This document shows positions 27,634-35,972 of a DNA stretch of 64,000 nucleotides, piece after piece. This DNA is from an uncultured Clostridia bacterium (GTDB lineage Bacteria; Bacillota; Clostridia; TANB77; CAG-465): assembly GCA_944387375.1 (NCBI GenBank), contig CALXEQ010000005.1:1-64000 (forward strand), in the 5' to 3' direction. The notes under the pieces are model-generated. The model was not told the DNA's origin, made no database searches, and was given only the letters and a program-made list of their open reading frames with translations. The position numbers and the translations under genes were made by a program. Within the stretch, counting starts at the first letter, position 1. Each line of letters starts with the position of its first letter.

Positions 27634-29205
27634 ATTTATTTCACATATTGCTACATCAGTAGTAAGAATCATTGAAGAAATTGATACTGCATTTTCTAAA
27701 GCAGTTCTTGTAACCTTTGTAGGATCTATTATACCATTTTCTTTCATATTAACAAAAGAGTTATTTATAGCATTATATCCTATCTCTTTTGGACTTTCTT
27801 TAACTTTTTCAACTATTATATCTCCATTTTCGCCTGCGTTTTGAGCAATTTGGTATAATGGTTTTTCCAAAGATTCTAATACAATCTTACCTCCAATTCT
27901 TTCGTCATCTTTTAATGTATTTACAAATTCATCTACTCTTTTCATTATATGGATGTATGCTGTTCCACCACCTTCTACAATTCCTTCTTCTATTGCAGCT
28001 CGAGTAGCTGACAAAGCATCTTCAATTCTTAATTTTTTCTCATTTAATTCAGTTTGTGTAGCAGCTCCAACTTCTATTACTGCTATTCCACCCAGAAGTC
28101 TAGCAAGTCTTTTTCTCAAATTTTTTATCTCAAGTTCATCAGTTTGTTCTAATATTTTATTTTTAGTCTCCTCTATTTTACTTTCAACTTGTGATGATTC
28201 TCCACATCCTCTTAATATTATTGTGCTATCCTTTGTAACTTTTACACTCTTTGCACATCCCAAATCTTCAAGTTCCACATCTTTTAAATCTATAAATGTT
28301 TCCTCATCAAACATTTTTCCACCAGTAACTGTTGCTATATCTTCAAGTATTTCTTTTCTTTTATCACCAAAACTTGGTGCTTTTATTGCAATAGAATTAA
28401 AACTTCCCCTCATTTTATTTACTAGTAATGTAGCTAATGCTTCTCCCTCTATATCTTCTACAATAAGTAATAATGATCTATTTTGAGAAGCTATCTTTTC
28501 AATTATAGGTAAAATTTCTTGAACGCTTGTAACTTTTTTATTAGTTATTAAAATATACGGATTTTCTAATACTTCTTCCATTTTTAAATTATCATTTACC
28601 ATATACGAAGAAATATATCCACTATCAATTTTAAGTCCTTCTACAATATTTAAATTAGTACTTAAAGTTTTAGATTCATCTACTGTAATAACTCCTTCTT
28701 TTCCTATCATATCTATTGCTCTACTTATTAACTCGCCTATTTGTCTATCGTTTGCAGAAATACTAGCAATCTCTTTTATTTGATCATTAGATCCAACACT
28801 TTGAGATATTTCTTTTATATATTTGACTGATTCATCTAAAGTTTTTTGCATACCTCTTTTAATAAAAATAGGATTTGAACCTGCTGCTATATTTTTCATG
28901 CCTGTCTTTACCATATTATATGCTAAAACTGTAGCTGTAGTTGTTCCATCACCTGCAACATCATTTGTTTTCATAGCAACTTCTTTTAATAATTCAGCAC
29001 CTATATTTTCCATTTCATCTTCAAGTTCAATCTCTTTTGCTATAGATACTCCATCATTTATTATTACTGGAGAATTAAATTCAGTTTTTAAGGCAACATT
29101 TTTCCCTTTTGGTCCCAATGTTATTCTTACTGCATCAGCTAACTTTTCAACTCCTCTTTGAATTGCCTCTTTAGCTTCTGTTCCATATAAAATTTTTTTA
29201 GACAT
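27616..29205 (-). CDS. groEL: 60-kDa chaperonin GroEL (divergent, no GGM tail)
   Basis: 529 residues with the key chaperonin segments: TLGPKGKNVAL, NDGVSIAKEI (ATPase Asp), GDGTTTATVLA and the C-terminal IIDPTKVTRTALENA. It folds proteins with GroES. The last residues (VAICEINKDTPT) lack the Gly-Gly-Met repeat tail of typical GroEL. The apical and intermediate regions are less conserved than usual. No CIRCE or CtsR box lies upstream of groES. It may be the only or a second chaperonin, which the window cannot show. Confidence 0.95.
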   Translation of the reverse strand: MSKKILYGTEAKEAIQRGVEKLADAVRITLGPKGKNVALKTEFNSPVIINDGVSIAKEIELEDEMENIGAELLKEVAMKTNDVAGDGTTTATVLAYNMVKTGMKNIAAGSNPIFIKRGMQKTLDESVKYIKEISQSVGSNDQIKEIASISANDRQIGELISRAIDMIGKEGVITVDESKTLSTNLNIVEGLKIDSGYISSYMVNDNLKMEEVLENPYILITNKKVTSVQEILPIIEKIASQNRSLLLIVEDIEGEALATLLVNKMRGSFNSIAIKAPSFGDKRKEILEDIATVTGGKMFDEETFIDLKDVELEDLGCAKSVKVTKDSTIILRGCGESSQVESKIEETKNKILEQTDELEIKNLRKRLARLLGGIAVIEVGAATQTELNEKKLRIEDALSATRAAIEEGIVEGGGTAYIHIMKRVDEFVNTLKDDERIGGKIVLESLEKPLYQIAQNAGENGDIIVEKVKESPKEIGYNAINNSFVNMKENGIIDPTKVTRTALENAVSISSMILTTDVAICEINKDTPT

Positions 29206-29216
29206 ATTTACTCACC

Positions 29217-29468
29217 TCATATTATAGCTAAAATATCTTTTTCATTTATTACAGAATATTCATTACTTTCATACACAATTTTTTTAGCATCCATTTGACT
29301 ATATATAACTTTATCTCCAACCTCAACATCTTCTACTTCTTTTCCAACACATACTACATTGCCAATCAAATTAGATACTGTACTAGTTTTAACTATAATT
29401 CCATTTTTTTCATATTCATTTTTATCACTTGAATCTAATATAACATTTTTTCCTATGCATCTTAACAT
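29217..29468 (-). CDS. groES: co-chaperonin GroES (short form)
   Basis: 83 residues, about ten shorter than usual. GVKEVEDVEVGDKVIYS-like segments and the end YSVINEKDILAII match GroES. The mobile-loop hydrophobic triad is kept as GIIV. The missing residues are in the middle, between mobile loop and roof. GAGGAGGG lies before the ATG. It lies 11 bases ahead of groEL. Confidence 0.92.
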   Translation of the reverse strand: MLRCIGKNVILDSSDKNEYEKNGIIVKTSTVSNLIGNVVCVGKEVEDVEVGDKVIYSQMDAKKIVYESNEYSVINEKDILAII

Positions 29469-29522
29469 TTTTATCCCTCCTCAATGTTTATATATGCAAC
29501 TATTAAAGAAATATGAAAAAAA

Positions 29523-29542
29523 AGTACAGATTTCTCTGTACT
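29523..29542 (-). terminator. scpA terminator
   Basis: AGTACAGA and TCTGTACT surround a 4-base loop, then eight T on the minus strand. It insulates groES from deoD-scpA transcription. Confidence 0.88.
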
Positions 29543-30320
29543 AATAATTAAATCTAGATGAATCTATATCAATAATATTATCGCTTTTTCTAGTAACATT
29601 TATATCTGAAAATAAATATTTTTGATCAATATCTACCTGTCTTAGCTTTCCAAGTTCGAGTACTCCTAAAAAAGCTGTAACAATTTCTATATTATCACAA
29701 GTATTAGGAAAAACAGAATTAAACACCATACTTTTATTTTCATTTAAATAGTTAACTATTTGCTTAACTTTATCTTGTACTGTATATTTTTCATAAATTG
29801 CTATTTTTTCTATTTCTTTTGCATGTTTATTTACTTTATTTTGATTTCTAAATAAAATATCCGAATAAATACTAAATATGTCTTGTTTATCTAATTTTTC
29901 ACCTTTATATTCTGTATTTTTAAAAAAATTAATTTTTTCTACACCTTTAATAAAGGAACCAAAATGTTCTAAATACATTTTATTTATTTTTTCAGATGCC
30001 TCTTTATATAACTTATACTGAGATATCTGCCTTAGCAGTTCCTCTTCGGAGATAACCTCTTCTTCCTCATTGTCCTCAAGCTGAGGTAATAATTTTCTAG
30101 CTTTAATATCTAGCAAAGTAGATGCCATTACGACAAATTCTGAAGCTACTTCTATGTTTTTTTCATTCATTTCGTTTAAATACTGAATATATTCATCTGT
30201 AAGCTCACTAAGTGAAATATCAAAAATATCTTTTTTATTTTTAGAAATAAGATATAAAAGTAAATCTAATGGCCCTTCAAAGTTTTTTATATTAAAATTA
30301 AATTTTTCTACCTTCTCCAT
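29541..30320 (-). CDS. scpA: segregation and condensation protein A
   Basis: About 259 residues. FEGPLDLLLYLISKNKKDI near the N-terminus and ASEFVVMASTLLDIKARKLLP are ScpA signatures. The kleisin subunit bridges SMC heads with ScpB in chromosome condensation. scpB is not in this window. The start MEKVEK is set by AAGGAAG nine bases upstream. It lies one base after the deoD stop. Confidence 0.93.
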   Translation of the reverse strand: MEKVEKFNFNIKNFEGPLDLLLYLISKNKKDIFDISLSELTDEYIQYLNEMNEKNIEVASEFVVMASTLLDIKARKLLPQLEDNEEEEVISEEELLRQISQYKLYKEASEKINKMYLEHFGSFIKGVEKINFFKNTEYKGEKLDKQDIFSIYSDILFRNQNKVNKHAKEIEKIAIYEKYTVQDKVKQIVNYLNENKSMVFNSVFPNTCDNIEIVTAFLGVLELGKLRQVDIDQKYLFSDINVTRKSDNIIDIDSSRFNY

Positions 30321-30321
30321 T

Positions 30322-31077
30322 CTAATTTTCTTCCTTTTCAAGTTGAACTGCAATATCTAAAGCAAGCTCTATCATTTCATTTAACCCATTTTGACGCTTG
30401 TCTGCTGGAACAGATATTCCTCTTAATAATTTGTCTGTAACAGTAAATAATGCTAAAGCATTTTTATTTGCAACTTTTGCATTAGTATATAAAGCTAATG
30501 TTTCCATTTCTACTCCCATAACATCTTTTTTTGACATTTCTTCTAATAAATAATGTTCCATATAAAAAGTATCAGATGTATATACAGTACCTATTTTTAT
30601 ATTATCTTTATCTTTATCTTTGCTTTTCTCTTTTAAAATATTTAATAATTTTTCAGAAGCTATAGGTTTTACATTATAATGATTTGCTTCAATATAATTT
30701 GAATCTGTAATAACATCAGATGCTACAACAATATCTCCTAAATTCACACTTTTAGATATATCACTTGCATTATCATTATCCAGTGAGCCAGCACTACCTA
30801 TTCTAATTATATTGTCTACATCATATCCTTCAAAAAGCTCTTTTGAATATATTCCCATTGATGGAACTCCCATACCACTTCCTTGAACAGATATAGTAAC
30901 TCCTTTATATTTTCCAGTATATCCAAGCATTCCTCTTATATCATTATATAGTTTTGCATCTTCTAAATAATTTTGTGCAATATACTTTGCTCTTAATGGA
31001 TCTCCTGGCATTAAAACTGTTTTTGCAATTTCACCAAACTTTGCATTATTATGTGGTGTTGGTGTATTTATTTTCAT
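30322..31077 (-). CDS. deoD: purine-nucleoside phosphorylase, DeoD type
   Basis: 251 residues, close to the usual length. MKINTPTPHNNAKFGEIA and LMPGDPLRAKYIA are the DeoD N-terminus with the phosphate-site Arg. GVEMETLALY holds the nucleoside-binding Glu. The enzyme splits purine nucleosides to base and ribose-1-phosphate. It has a TTGCAT/TATAAT promoter and is followed by scpA with one base between. Confidence 0.95.
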   Translation of the reverse strand: MKINTPTPHNNAKFGEIAKTVLMPGDPLRAKYIAQNYLEDAKLYNDIRGMLGYTGKYKGVTISVQGSGMGVPSMGIYSKELFEGYDVDNIIRIGSAGSLDNDNASDISKSVNLGDIVVASDVITDSNYIEANHYNVKPIASEKLLNILKEKSKDKDKDNIKIGTVYTSDTFYMEHYLLEEMSKKDVMGVEMETLALYTNAKVANKNALALFTVTDKLLRGISVPADKRQNGLNEMIELALDIAVQLEKEEN

Positions 31078-31101
31078 AATTTTCCCCCTAAATATATATA
31101 G

Positions 31102-31130
31102 ATTATATACTATTTATTTTTATTATGCAA
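31102..31130 (-). promoter_or_regulatory. deoD promoter
   Basis: Minus-strand TTGCAT (31125-31130), 17 bases, TATAAT (31102-31107), right after the recX terminator. Confidence 0.65.
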
Positions 31131-31140
31131 GAAATTATAA

Positions 31141-31168
31141 AAACACAAATGAAAAATCATTTGTGTTT
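31141..31168 (-). terminator. recX terminator
   Basis: Twelve-base arms AAACACAAATGA and TCATTTGTGTTT with a 4-base loop, then T-rich minus-strand sequence. Confidence 0.85.
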
Positions 31169-31574
31169 AATTACTTATATTAAATCCTCTTCGATATAAA
31201 TATGCTTTTTGCTTTATTTCATCCATATCTTTTAACTTACTACTTTTTAACTTTTCTACAATTTTCTTTTCATATTCTTGCATATCATGTTCTTCAAGTT
31301 TTTCTTCTAATAAATTCTTGTTTATTCCTTTTTGTAAAAGCTTCATTTTTATTTCATACTTTGAATATTTAGGTATCTTAATACATTGTCTAATATATGC
31401 TTCTATATAATTTGAATCGTTTATATAGTTAATACCTTTTAAATAATTAATTACTTCTTCTATAATATCTTCTTCTACATTTAATCTTTTTAATTTATTC
31501 CTAACTTCATTTTCTGTTCTTAAAGTTAACACTAAATATTTCACAGCTTTTTCTTTTGCCTGTTCAAAATTCAT
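31167..31574 (-). CDS. recX: RecX, regulator of RecA
   Basis: About 135 residues of helical repeat type. The N-terminal LVLTLRTENEVRNKLKR and INYINDSNYIEAYIRQCIK match RecX. It binds and modulates RecA filaments. The start at MNFEQAK is set by AAAGGAGAG at 5 bases. The longer frame overlaps recA and is not coding. It lies 40 bases after recA with a terminator in between, so it is expressed by partial read-through. Confidence 0.88.
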   Translation of the reverse strand: MNFEQAKEKAVKYLVLTLRTENEVRNKLKRLNVEEDIIEEVINYLKGINYINDSNYIEAYIRQCIKIPKYSKYEIKMKLLQKGINKNLLEEKLEEHDMQEYEKKIVEKLKSSKLKDMDEIKQKAYLYRRGFNISN

Positions 31575-31583
31575 ATTTTCTCT

Positions 31584-31616
31584 CCTTTTAGAAAAAGGTG
31601 CTATTATGCACCTTTT
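31584..31616 (-). terminator. recA terminator with competing recX-RBS hairpin
   Basis: AAAAGGTGC and GCACCTTTT (31593-31601 / 31608-31616) form a 9-pair stem, then TTTTTCT on the minus strand: an intrinsic terminator after recA. The same CCTTTT stretch can instead pair with the AAAAGG of the recX ribosome binding site (31584-31589), so the two structures exclude each other. Confidence 0.75.
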
Positions 31617-32679
31617 ATTCTTCATCAAGAGGTAATTCTTCCTCATCTACCTCTCCATTTTCATCCATTCCTGTCATACTCTTTTCAAATGCCATATTAA
31701 AGTTTGCTCTAACTTTATCTTCTATTTCTTTCATAACTTCTGGATTTTGAGCTAAATATGATTTTGCATTTTCTCTTCCTTGACCAATCTTTTGTCCATT
31801 ATAAGCAAACCAGGCTCCACTTTTATCCACAATATTTAAATCTGTAGCTAGATCCAATACACAGCCCTCATTAGAAATTCCTTTACCATATACAATATCA
31901 AAAACAGCTTCTCTAAATGGAGGTGCTACTTTATTTTTTACAACTTTAACTTTTGTTCTTGTTCCCATAACTTCTCCATTTATTTTTATTGCTTCTTGTT
32001 TTCTAACATCAAGTCTTACAGATGCATAAAACTTTAAAGCTCTTCCTCCTGGTGTAGTTTCAGGATTTCCAAACATAACACCAACTTTTTCACGTAATTG
32101 ATTTATAAATATTGCAACTGTATTTGATTTATTTAAAACACCTGTTAATTTTCTCAAAGCTTGAGACATAAGTCTTGCTTGTAATCCTACATGAGATTCT
32201 CCCATTTCTCCGTCAATTTCAGCTTTTGGTACTAAAGCTGCAACAGAGTCAATAGTTACGATATCTACTGCTCCACTTCTTACTAATTGTTCAGCTATTT
32301 CTAATGCTTGTTCTCCAGTATCTGGTTGAGCAACTATTAAATTATCTACATCAACTCCTAAATTTTTAGCATAAACTGGATCAAGAGCATGCTCTGCATC
32401 TATAAATGCTGCTATTCCACCTTGCTTTTGTGCTTCAGCTATAGCATGTAGAGCTACTGTAGTTTTACCTGATGATTCTGGTCCAAATATTTCAACAATT
32501 CTTCCCCTAGGAAATCCACCTATACCTAATGCTATATCTAGACTTAATGCTCCAGATGGTATTGTATCAACACTTACATCTCCAACTTCTCCAAGTTTCA
32601 TTACAGCTCCTTTTCCAAAATTTTTTTCAATTTGAGCCATTGCTATATCTAACGCTTTTTTTCTTTCTTCAGATATCAT
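31615..32679 (-). CDS. recA: recombinase A
   Basis: 354 residues. Walker A is GPESSGKTT (about 66-74), Walker [19 protein letters not shown], and the L2-side [11 protein letters not shown]. It drives homologous recombination and SOS induction. The acidic C-terminus ([13 protein letters not shown]) is typical. A vegetative promoter with a LexA box lies upstream, and recX follows. Confidence 0.97.
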   Translation of the reverse strand: MISEERKKALDIAMAQIEKNFGKGAVMKLGEVGDVSVDTIPSGALSLDIALGIGGFPRGRIVEIFGPESSGKTTVALHAIAEAQKQGGIAAFIDAEHALDPVYAKNLGVDVDNLIVAQPDTGEQALEIAEQLVRSGAVDIVTIDSVAALVPKAEIDGEMGESHVGLQARLMSQALRKLTGVLNKSNTVAIFINQLREKVGVMFGNPETTPGGRALKFYASVRLDVRKQEAIKINGEVMGTRTKVKVVKNKVAPPFREAVFDIVYGKGISNEGCVLDLATDLNIVDKSGAWFAYNGQKIGQGRENAKSYLAQNPEVMKEIEDKVRANFNMAFEKSMTGMDENGEVDEEELPLDEE

Positions 32680-32703
32680 AATATTATCCCCCTTACATTT
32701 TTT

Positions 32704-32717
32704 AGAACATTTGTTCG
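32704..32717 (-). promoter_or_regulatory. LexA (SOS) box of recA
   Basis: Minus-strand CGAACAAATGTTCT fits the Gram-positive SOS consensus CGAACRNRYGTTYC except at the last base. It lies directly downstream of the -10 box. Confidence 0.85.
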
Positions 32718-32723
32718 ATACTC

Positions 32724-32752
32724 ATTATACTATTAATTTTTTTGTTTGTCAA
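32724..32752 (-). promoter_or_regulatory. recA promoter
   Basis: TTGACA (32747-32752), 17 bases, TATAAT (32724-32729): a perfect vegetative promoter, with the LexA box 6 bases downstream of the -10. Confidence 0.9.
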
Positions 32753-32763
32753 CCCCTAAAAAT

Positions 32764-32787
32764 AAAAAAGGCAAAATTGCCTTTTTT
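32764..32787 (-). terminator. terminator of the HD/EAL gene
   Basis: Arms AAAAAAGGCAA and TTGCCTTTTTT with a 2-base spacer (4-base loop in practice), T-rich minus-strand flank. Confidence 0.85.
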
Positions 32788-34417
32788 ACATTATTAACTG
32801 ATCTTCTTCTGAATTTAATAATTTATCTAAATCATCCTTTATCATATTAATATCATATGAAGGCTTTCCAAAATAATATCCTTGAGCAAGTCTTACTCCT
32901 ACTAATTTTAATGTATCTAATACGTTTTTATTTTCTACACCTACAGCTATTAAGTTTATATCTTTTGATATAGTATATGTTACTAGATTATTAATATATT
33001 TTTGCTTTTCAAAATCTTTATTTATATTTTTTATAAAAGACATATCCGGTATTATATAATCAATATCCAAATAACATAAGTCTTCTATACTAAATTTATC
33101 CAAATTAAAATTATCAAAAGCTACTTCTCCGCCCTTTAAGTGAATAGTTTGAATTGTATCCTGTAATTCTGTTAAATCTTTATTCTCATAATTTTTAAAT
33201 TCTATTACTACTTTATTTCTTGCCATCATATCATATATTCTAGGCTTATTTATATATTTGACATAGCTAGTATAATCAATATTTGCCATTATTTTTCTAG
33301 ATTCTCTATTTATTACATTTTCAAACTGCTCTATTGCATTAGTAAACAATATCTGTTGCAGTTTATCATAATCATCATAGTCTTTAGCTATTTCTAATAA
33401 CTTATCTATTCTAATTTTCTTACTTGCATTTATTTGTGATAAAGCCTCATATGCATAAACTTCATGTGTTTTTAAATCAACAATAGGCTGATATTTAATT
33501 CTTACAGTTTTTTTAGTAATAACTTCATCTATTATTTCTTTTATATCTTTAGCAGTTAGTTTTTCTTCTACAGCAGGCTCTTCTACTTCTTCTGGTTGAT
33601 TTTTAGCTTTTACTTTTTTAACCTCTATATTTTGCCTATTTTCTGTAGTAAAATATGTGTTAGCAAATTCATAAAATTTTTCCTTTATAATTTTAAAATC
33701 ATTATATACTTCTGTACTTTTTGCTTTTGCATCTGCATCTTTTACATTTATCAATAAATAAAATAAATCTCTATCATTATTAAGTTCATTTGCCAAAAAA
33801 GTTAAATTTTCCTGTGTTACATCTTCCGGTCTTAAATATTTATCGTGATACTTTATTAATGTATATATAATATTTTTTTCATTTTCTGTAAAATCAAATC
33901 TACTTAATATAGCTTGGGCTAGATCTATAGATTTTTCGTCATGTCCAGCAAAAGTTTCCGTACCATCTTCTGCAACTTTTTTTACATATGGTTTTCCAAT
34001 ATCATGTAAAAACATAGTCCATTTTATTATCTTTTTTTGCCAATCAGCTATAGAAATTTCAGAAACATTAGCATTTTCAATACTTGCAACAATGTGATAA
34101 AACACACTATATCTATGGTACTTGCTATTCTGCTCACAATTGAATAAATTTTCACCATACTCATTATATACATATAATTCTGGAAAATGTCTCATAAATA
34201 CATCTTGTTGTGTTATCTTAGGTAAAAAGTATGATACATTTTCATCTAATAAAACATTGGTATATATTTCTGTTATAATTTTCATGTTATCTGCATACAT
34301 ATTAAGATTATTAATAATATTTCTTAGTCTTCCTTTTTCTCTAGCATCAATAAGCGTTGCAGATGTATCTGGAAAATCCATATCAAATACACCCTCATAA
34401 ACTTCATACTTTATCAT
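32786..34417 (-). CDS. HD-domain protein with a degenerate EAL domain
   Basis: 543 residues. The N-terminal HD domain has LHDIGKP (His-Asp at 138-139) and FAGHDEKS (158-160), like metal-dependent phosphohydrolases. The C-terminal EAL-family domain keeps EAL (324-326), Asn379, Glu406, Glu495 and Gln512, but the DDFG loop is DNFN (435-438) and the active-site Lys is Pro457. It therefore probably binds rather than cleaves cyclic di-GMP. No transmembrane segment. AGAGGA precedes the ATG and it has its own promoter. The role is a cyclic-dinucleotide sensor by inference. Confidence 0.85.
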   Translation of the reverse strand: MIKYEVYEGVFDMDFPDTSATLIDAREKGRLRNIINNLNMYADNMKIITEIYTNVLLDENVSYFLPKITQQDVFMRHFPELYVYNEYGENLFNCEQNSKYHRYSVFYHIVASIENANVSEISIADWQKKIIKWTMFLHDIGKPYVKKVAEDGTETFAGHDEKSIDLAQAILSRFDFTENEKNIIYTLIKYHDKYLRPEDVTQENLTFLANELNNDRDLFYLLINVKDADAKAKSTEVYNDFKIIKEKFYEFANTYFTTENRQNIEVKKVKAKNQPEEVEEPAVEEKLTAKDIKEIIDEVITKKTVRIKYQPIVDLKTHEVYAYEALSQINASKKIRIDKLLEIAKDYDDYDKLQQILFTNAIEQFENVINRESRKIMANIDYTSYVKYINKPRIYDMMARNKVVIEFKNYENKDLTELQDTIQTIHLKGGEVAFDNFNLDKFSIEDLCYLDIDYIIPDMSFIKNINKDFEKQKYINNLVTYTISKDINLIAVGVENKNVLDTLKLVGVRLAQGYYFGKPSYDINMIKDDLDKLLNSEEDQLIM

Positions 34418-34452
34418 TTTATATCCTCTCTAATTAAACCTCATATACATAT

Positions 34453-34481
34453 ATATTACTATAAATAAATACATTTTGCAA
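34453..34481 (-). promoter_or_regulatory. promoter of the HD/EAL gene
   Basis: Minus-strand TTGCAA (34476-34481), 17 bases, TAATAT (34453-34458). Confidence 0.55.
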
Positions 34482-34545
34482 GTGTAAATATATTTTATAT
34501 TTTTTGATAACATACCTATTTTTTCACAAGATTTTATTTATTTGG

Positions 34546-34574
34546 TTGACATTTTTATAAAAAAAATGTATAAT
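34546..34574 (+). promoter_or_regulatory. rplM-rpsI promoter
   Basis: TTGACA (34546-34551), 17 bases, TATAAT (34569-34574): a consensus vegetative promoter. Confidence 0.88.
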
Positions 34575-34586
34575 ATTTGAGTATCG

Positions 34587-34623
34587 TATAGTTAGTCAAA
34601 CTATAACCCCGGAAAATTTGACT
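34587..34623 (+). promoter_or_regulatory. candidate L13 autoregulatory leader
   Basis: In the rplM 5' UTR, TATAGTT and AACTATA (34587-34593, 34599-34605) form a hairpin. The loop AGTCAAA (34594-34600) is complementary to TTTGACT (34617-34623), which suggests a pseudoknot. Position and layout fit the L13 leader known in Firmicutes, which binds L13 to control rplM. I assign it from architecture only. Confidence 0.6.
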
Positions 34624-34656
34624 TTCTAAGAGCATATTTTAGGAGGATAAATTAAA

Positions 34657-35091
34657 ATGAATAATACTACACATAGCGTTAAAGCTAAAGAAATCGAAAA
34701 GAAATGGTATATTCTAGATGCGGCTAATAAACCACTTGGTAGGGTGGCTACAGAAGCAGCTAGACTTTTAAGAGGTAAACACAAACCTACATATTCTACA
34801 CATATTGACTGTGGAGATAATGTTATAGTTATAAACTCAGATAAAATAGTTTTAACTGGTAACAAATTAAATGATAAATATTATAGACGTCATTCAGCAT
34901 ATATGACTGGTTTAAAAGAAGTATCTTATAAAGAATTAATGGCTAACAATTCTGAAAAAGCTGTAATGCTTGCAGTTAAAGGAATGTTACCACACAATAC
35001 TTTAGGTAGAGAAATGTTAACAAAACTAAGAGTATTCAAAGGTCAAGAGCACAATCATGAAGCTCAAAAACCAGAGATATGGAATTTTTAG
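34657..35091 (+). CDS. rplM: 50S ribosomal protein L13
   Basis: 144 residues. WYILDAANKPLGRVATEAARLLRGK, MLPHNTLGREMLTKLRVF and the GQEHNHEAQKPE end are L13. It is needed early in 50S assembly. AGGAGG is before the ATG and rpsI follows 13 bases later, the conserved pair. Confidence 0.98.
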   Translation: MNNTTHSVKAKEIEKKWYILDAANKPLGRVATEAARLLRGKHKPTYSTHIDCGDNVIVINSDKIVLTGNKLNDKYYRRHSAYMTGLKEVSYKELMANNSEKAVMLAVKGMLPHNTLGREMLTKLRVFKGQEHNHEAQKPEIWNF

Positions 35092-35104
35092 GAGGAATTA
35101 AAAA

Positions 35105-35500
35105 ATGGCAAAAAAAGAATATATTTATGCAACAGGAAAAAGAAAATCTTCAATTGCAAGAGTAAACATTATTCCTGGAACTGGTAAAATAACAATAAAT
35201 AAAAAAGATTTAAATGATATCTATTCTCTAGATACATTAAAAGCTATAGTTTTAAAACCTTTTACAGTTGCTAATATGATGGAAAAATATGATGTAGAAG
35301 CTACAGTACATGGTGGTGGATTTGCTGGTCAAGCTGGTGCTGTTTCTCACGGAATAGCTAAGGCTTTAGCTACAACAGATCCTGAAGTTCGTACTATATT
35401 AAAAAGAAATGGTCTTTTAACTAGAGATTCTAGAGTTAAAGAAAGAAGAAAATACGGCCTTAAAAAAGCAAGAAAAGCTCCACAATTCTCTAAAAGATAG
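35105..35500 (+). CDS. rpsI: 30S ribosomal protein S9
   Basis: 131 residues. ATGKRKSSIARV, GGGFAGQAGAVSHGIAKAL and the basic tail ending QFSKR, which contacts P-site tRNA, are S9. It lies directly after rplM and ends at a bidirectional terminator. Confidence 0.98.
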   Translation: MAKKEYIYATGKRKSSIARVNIIPGTGKITINKKDLNDIYSLDTLKAIVLKPFTVANMMEKYDVEATVHGGGFAGQAGAVSHGIAKALATTDPEVRTILKRNGLLTRDSRVKERRKYGLKKARKAPQFSKR

Positions 35501-35539
35501 TTTCAAGGAACTTTTCAGAATTTTCGATGTGTATGATAA

Positions 35540-35570
35540 AAACTCGCTATTTACTAAAAATAGCGAGTTT
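35540..35570. terminator. bidirectional terminator
   Basis: AAACTCGCTATTT and AAATAGCGAGTTT with a 5-base loop. It ends rplM-rpsI (plus) and the PAS gene (minus). Confidence 0.9.
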
Positions 35571-35572
35571 TA

Positions 35573-35878
35573 TTAATACATTTCGTATATTCCAATTAAA
35601 TTTTTATCTTCATCTCTTACGGCATATATTGTTGTAGTATTAATCATTACTTTTTCTAAATTATTATTCATTTGTAACTCTTCTAATGCTGATAATAATT
35701 TTTTATTAGTTTCATCTTTATGAAATTCTAGTAGCGATTTTCCTTCTAAATCTCTTAAACTTTTTTTTAAAAGATGTTCTTTTGCTGCTTTATTAAGATA
35801 TCTTATTATTGCTTTATTATCTGCAAAAATAATTCTTTTTTCCATGTTATCCAAAATATTTATTAATATTTCTTCCAT
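35573..35878 (-). CDS. single PAS-domain protein
   Basis: 101 residues, one PAS-like domain without output module: IIFADNKAIIRYLNKAAKEHL, GKSLLEFH and the terminal NLIGIYEMY strand. PAS domains sense ligands, redox or light, or mediate dimer contacts. What it signals to is not visible. AGGAGGG precedes the ATG. Confidence 0.75.
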   Translation of the reverse strand: MEEILINILDNMEKRIIFADNKAIIRYLNKAAKEHLLKKSLRDLEGKSLLEFHKDETNKKLLSALEELQMNNNLEKVMINTTTIYAVRDEDKNLIGIYEMY

Positions 35879-35972
35879 AAAATCCCTCCTAAAATTATTT
35901 TTGAGTTGTCTTTAAAAAGTTAGTTATATATTATATTATATTATATTTTCTACTTTTTTTCAATCAAATCAT

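Noticed and set aside
29468..29520. Sigma-E promoter before groES
   Set aside because: TCATATTT and CATATATA are present but only 12 bases apart, shorter than the normal 13-15, so the match is too weak to list.
32786..34417. tRNA nucleotidyltransferase, because of the HD domain
   Set aside because: There is no polymerase beta-type nucleotidyltransferase core, and the C-terminal half is an EAL-family domain.
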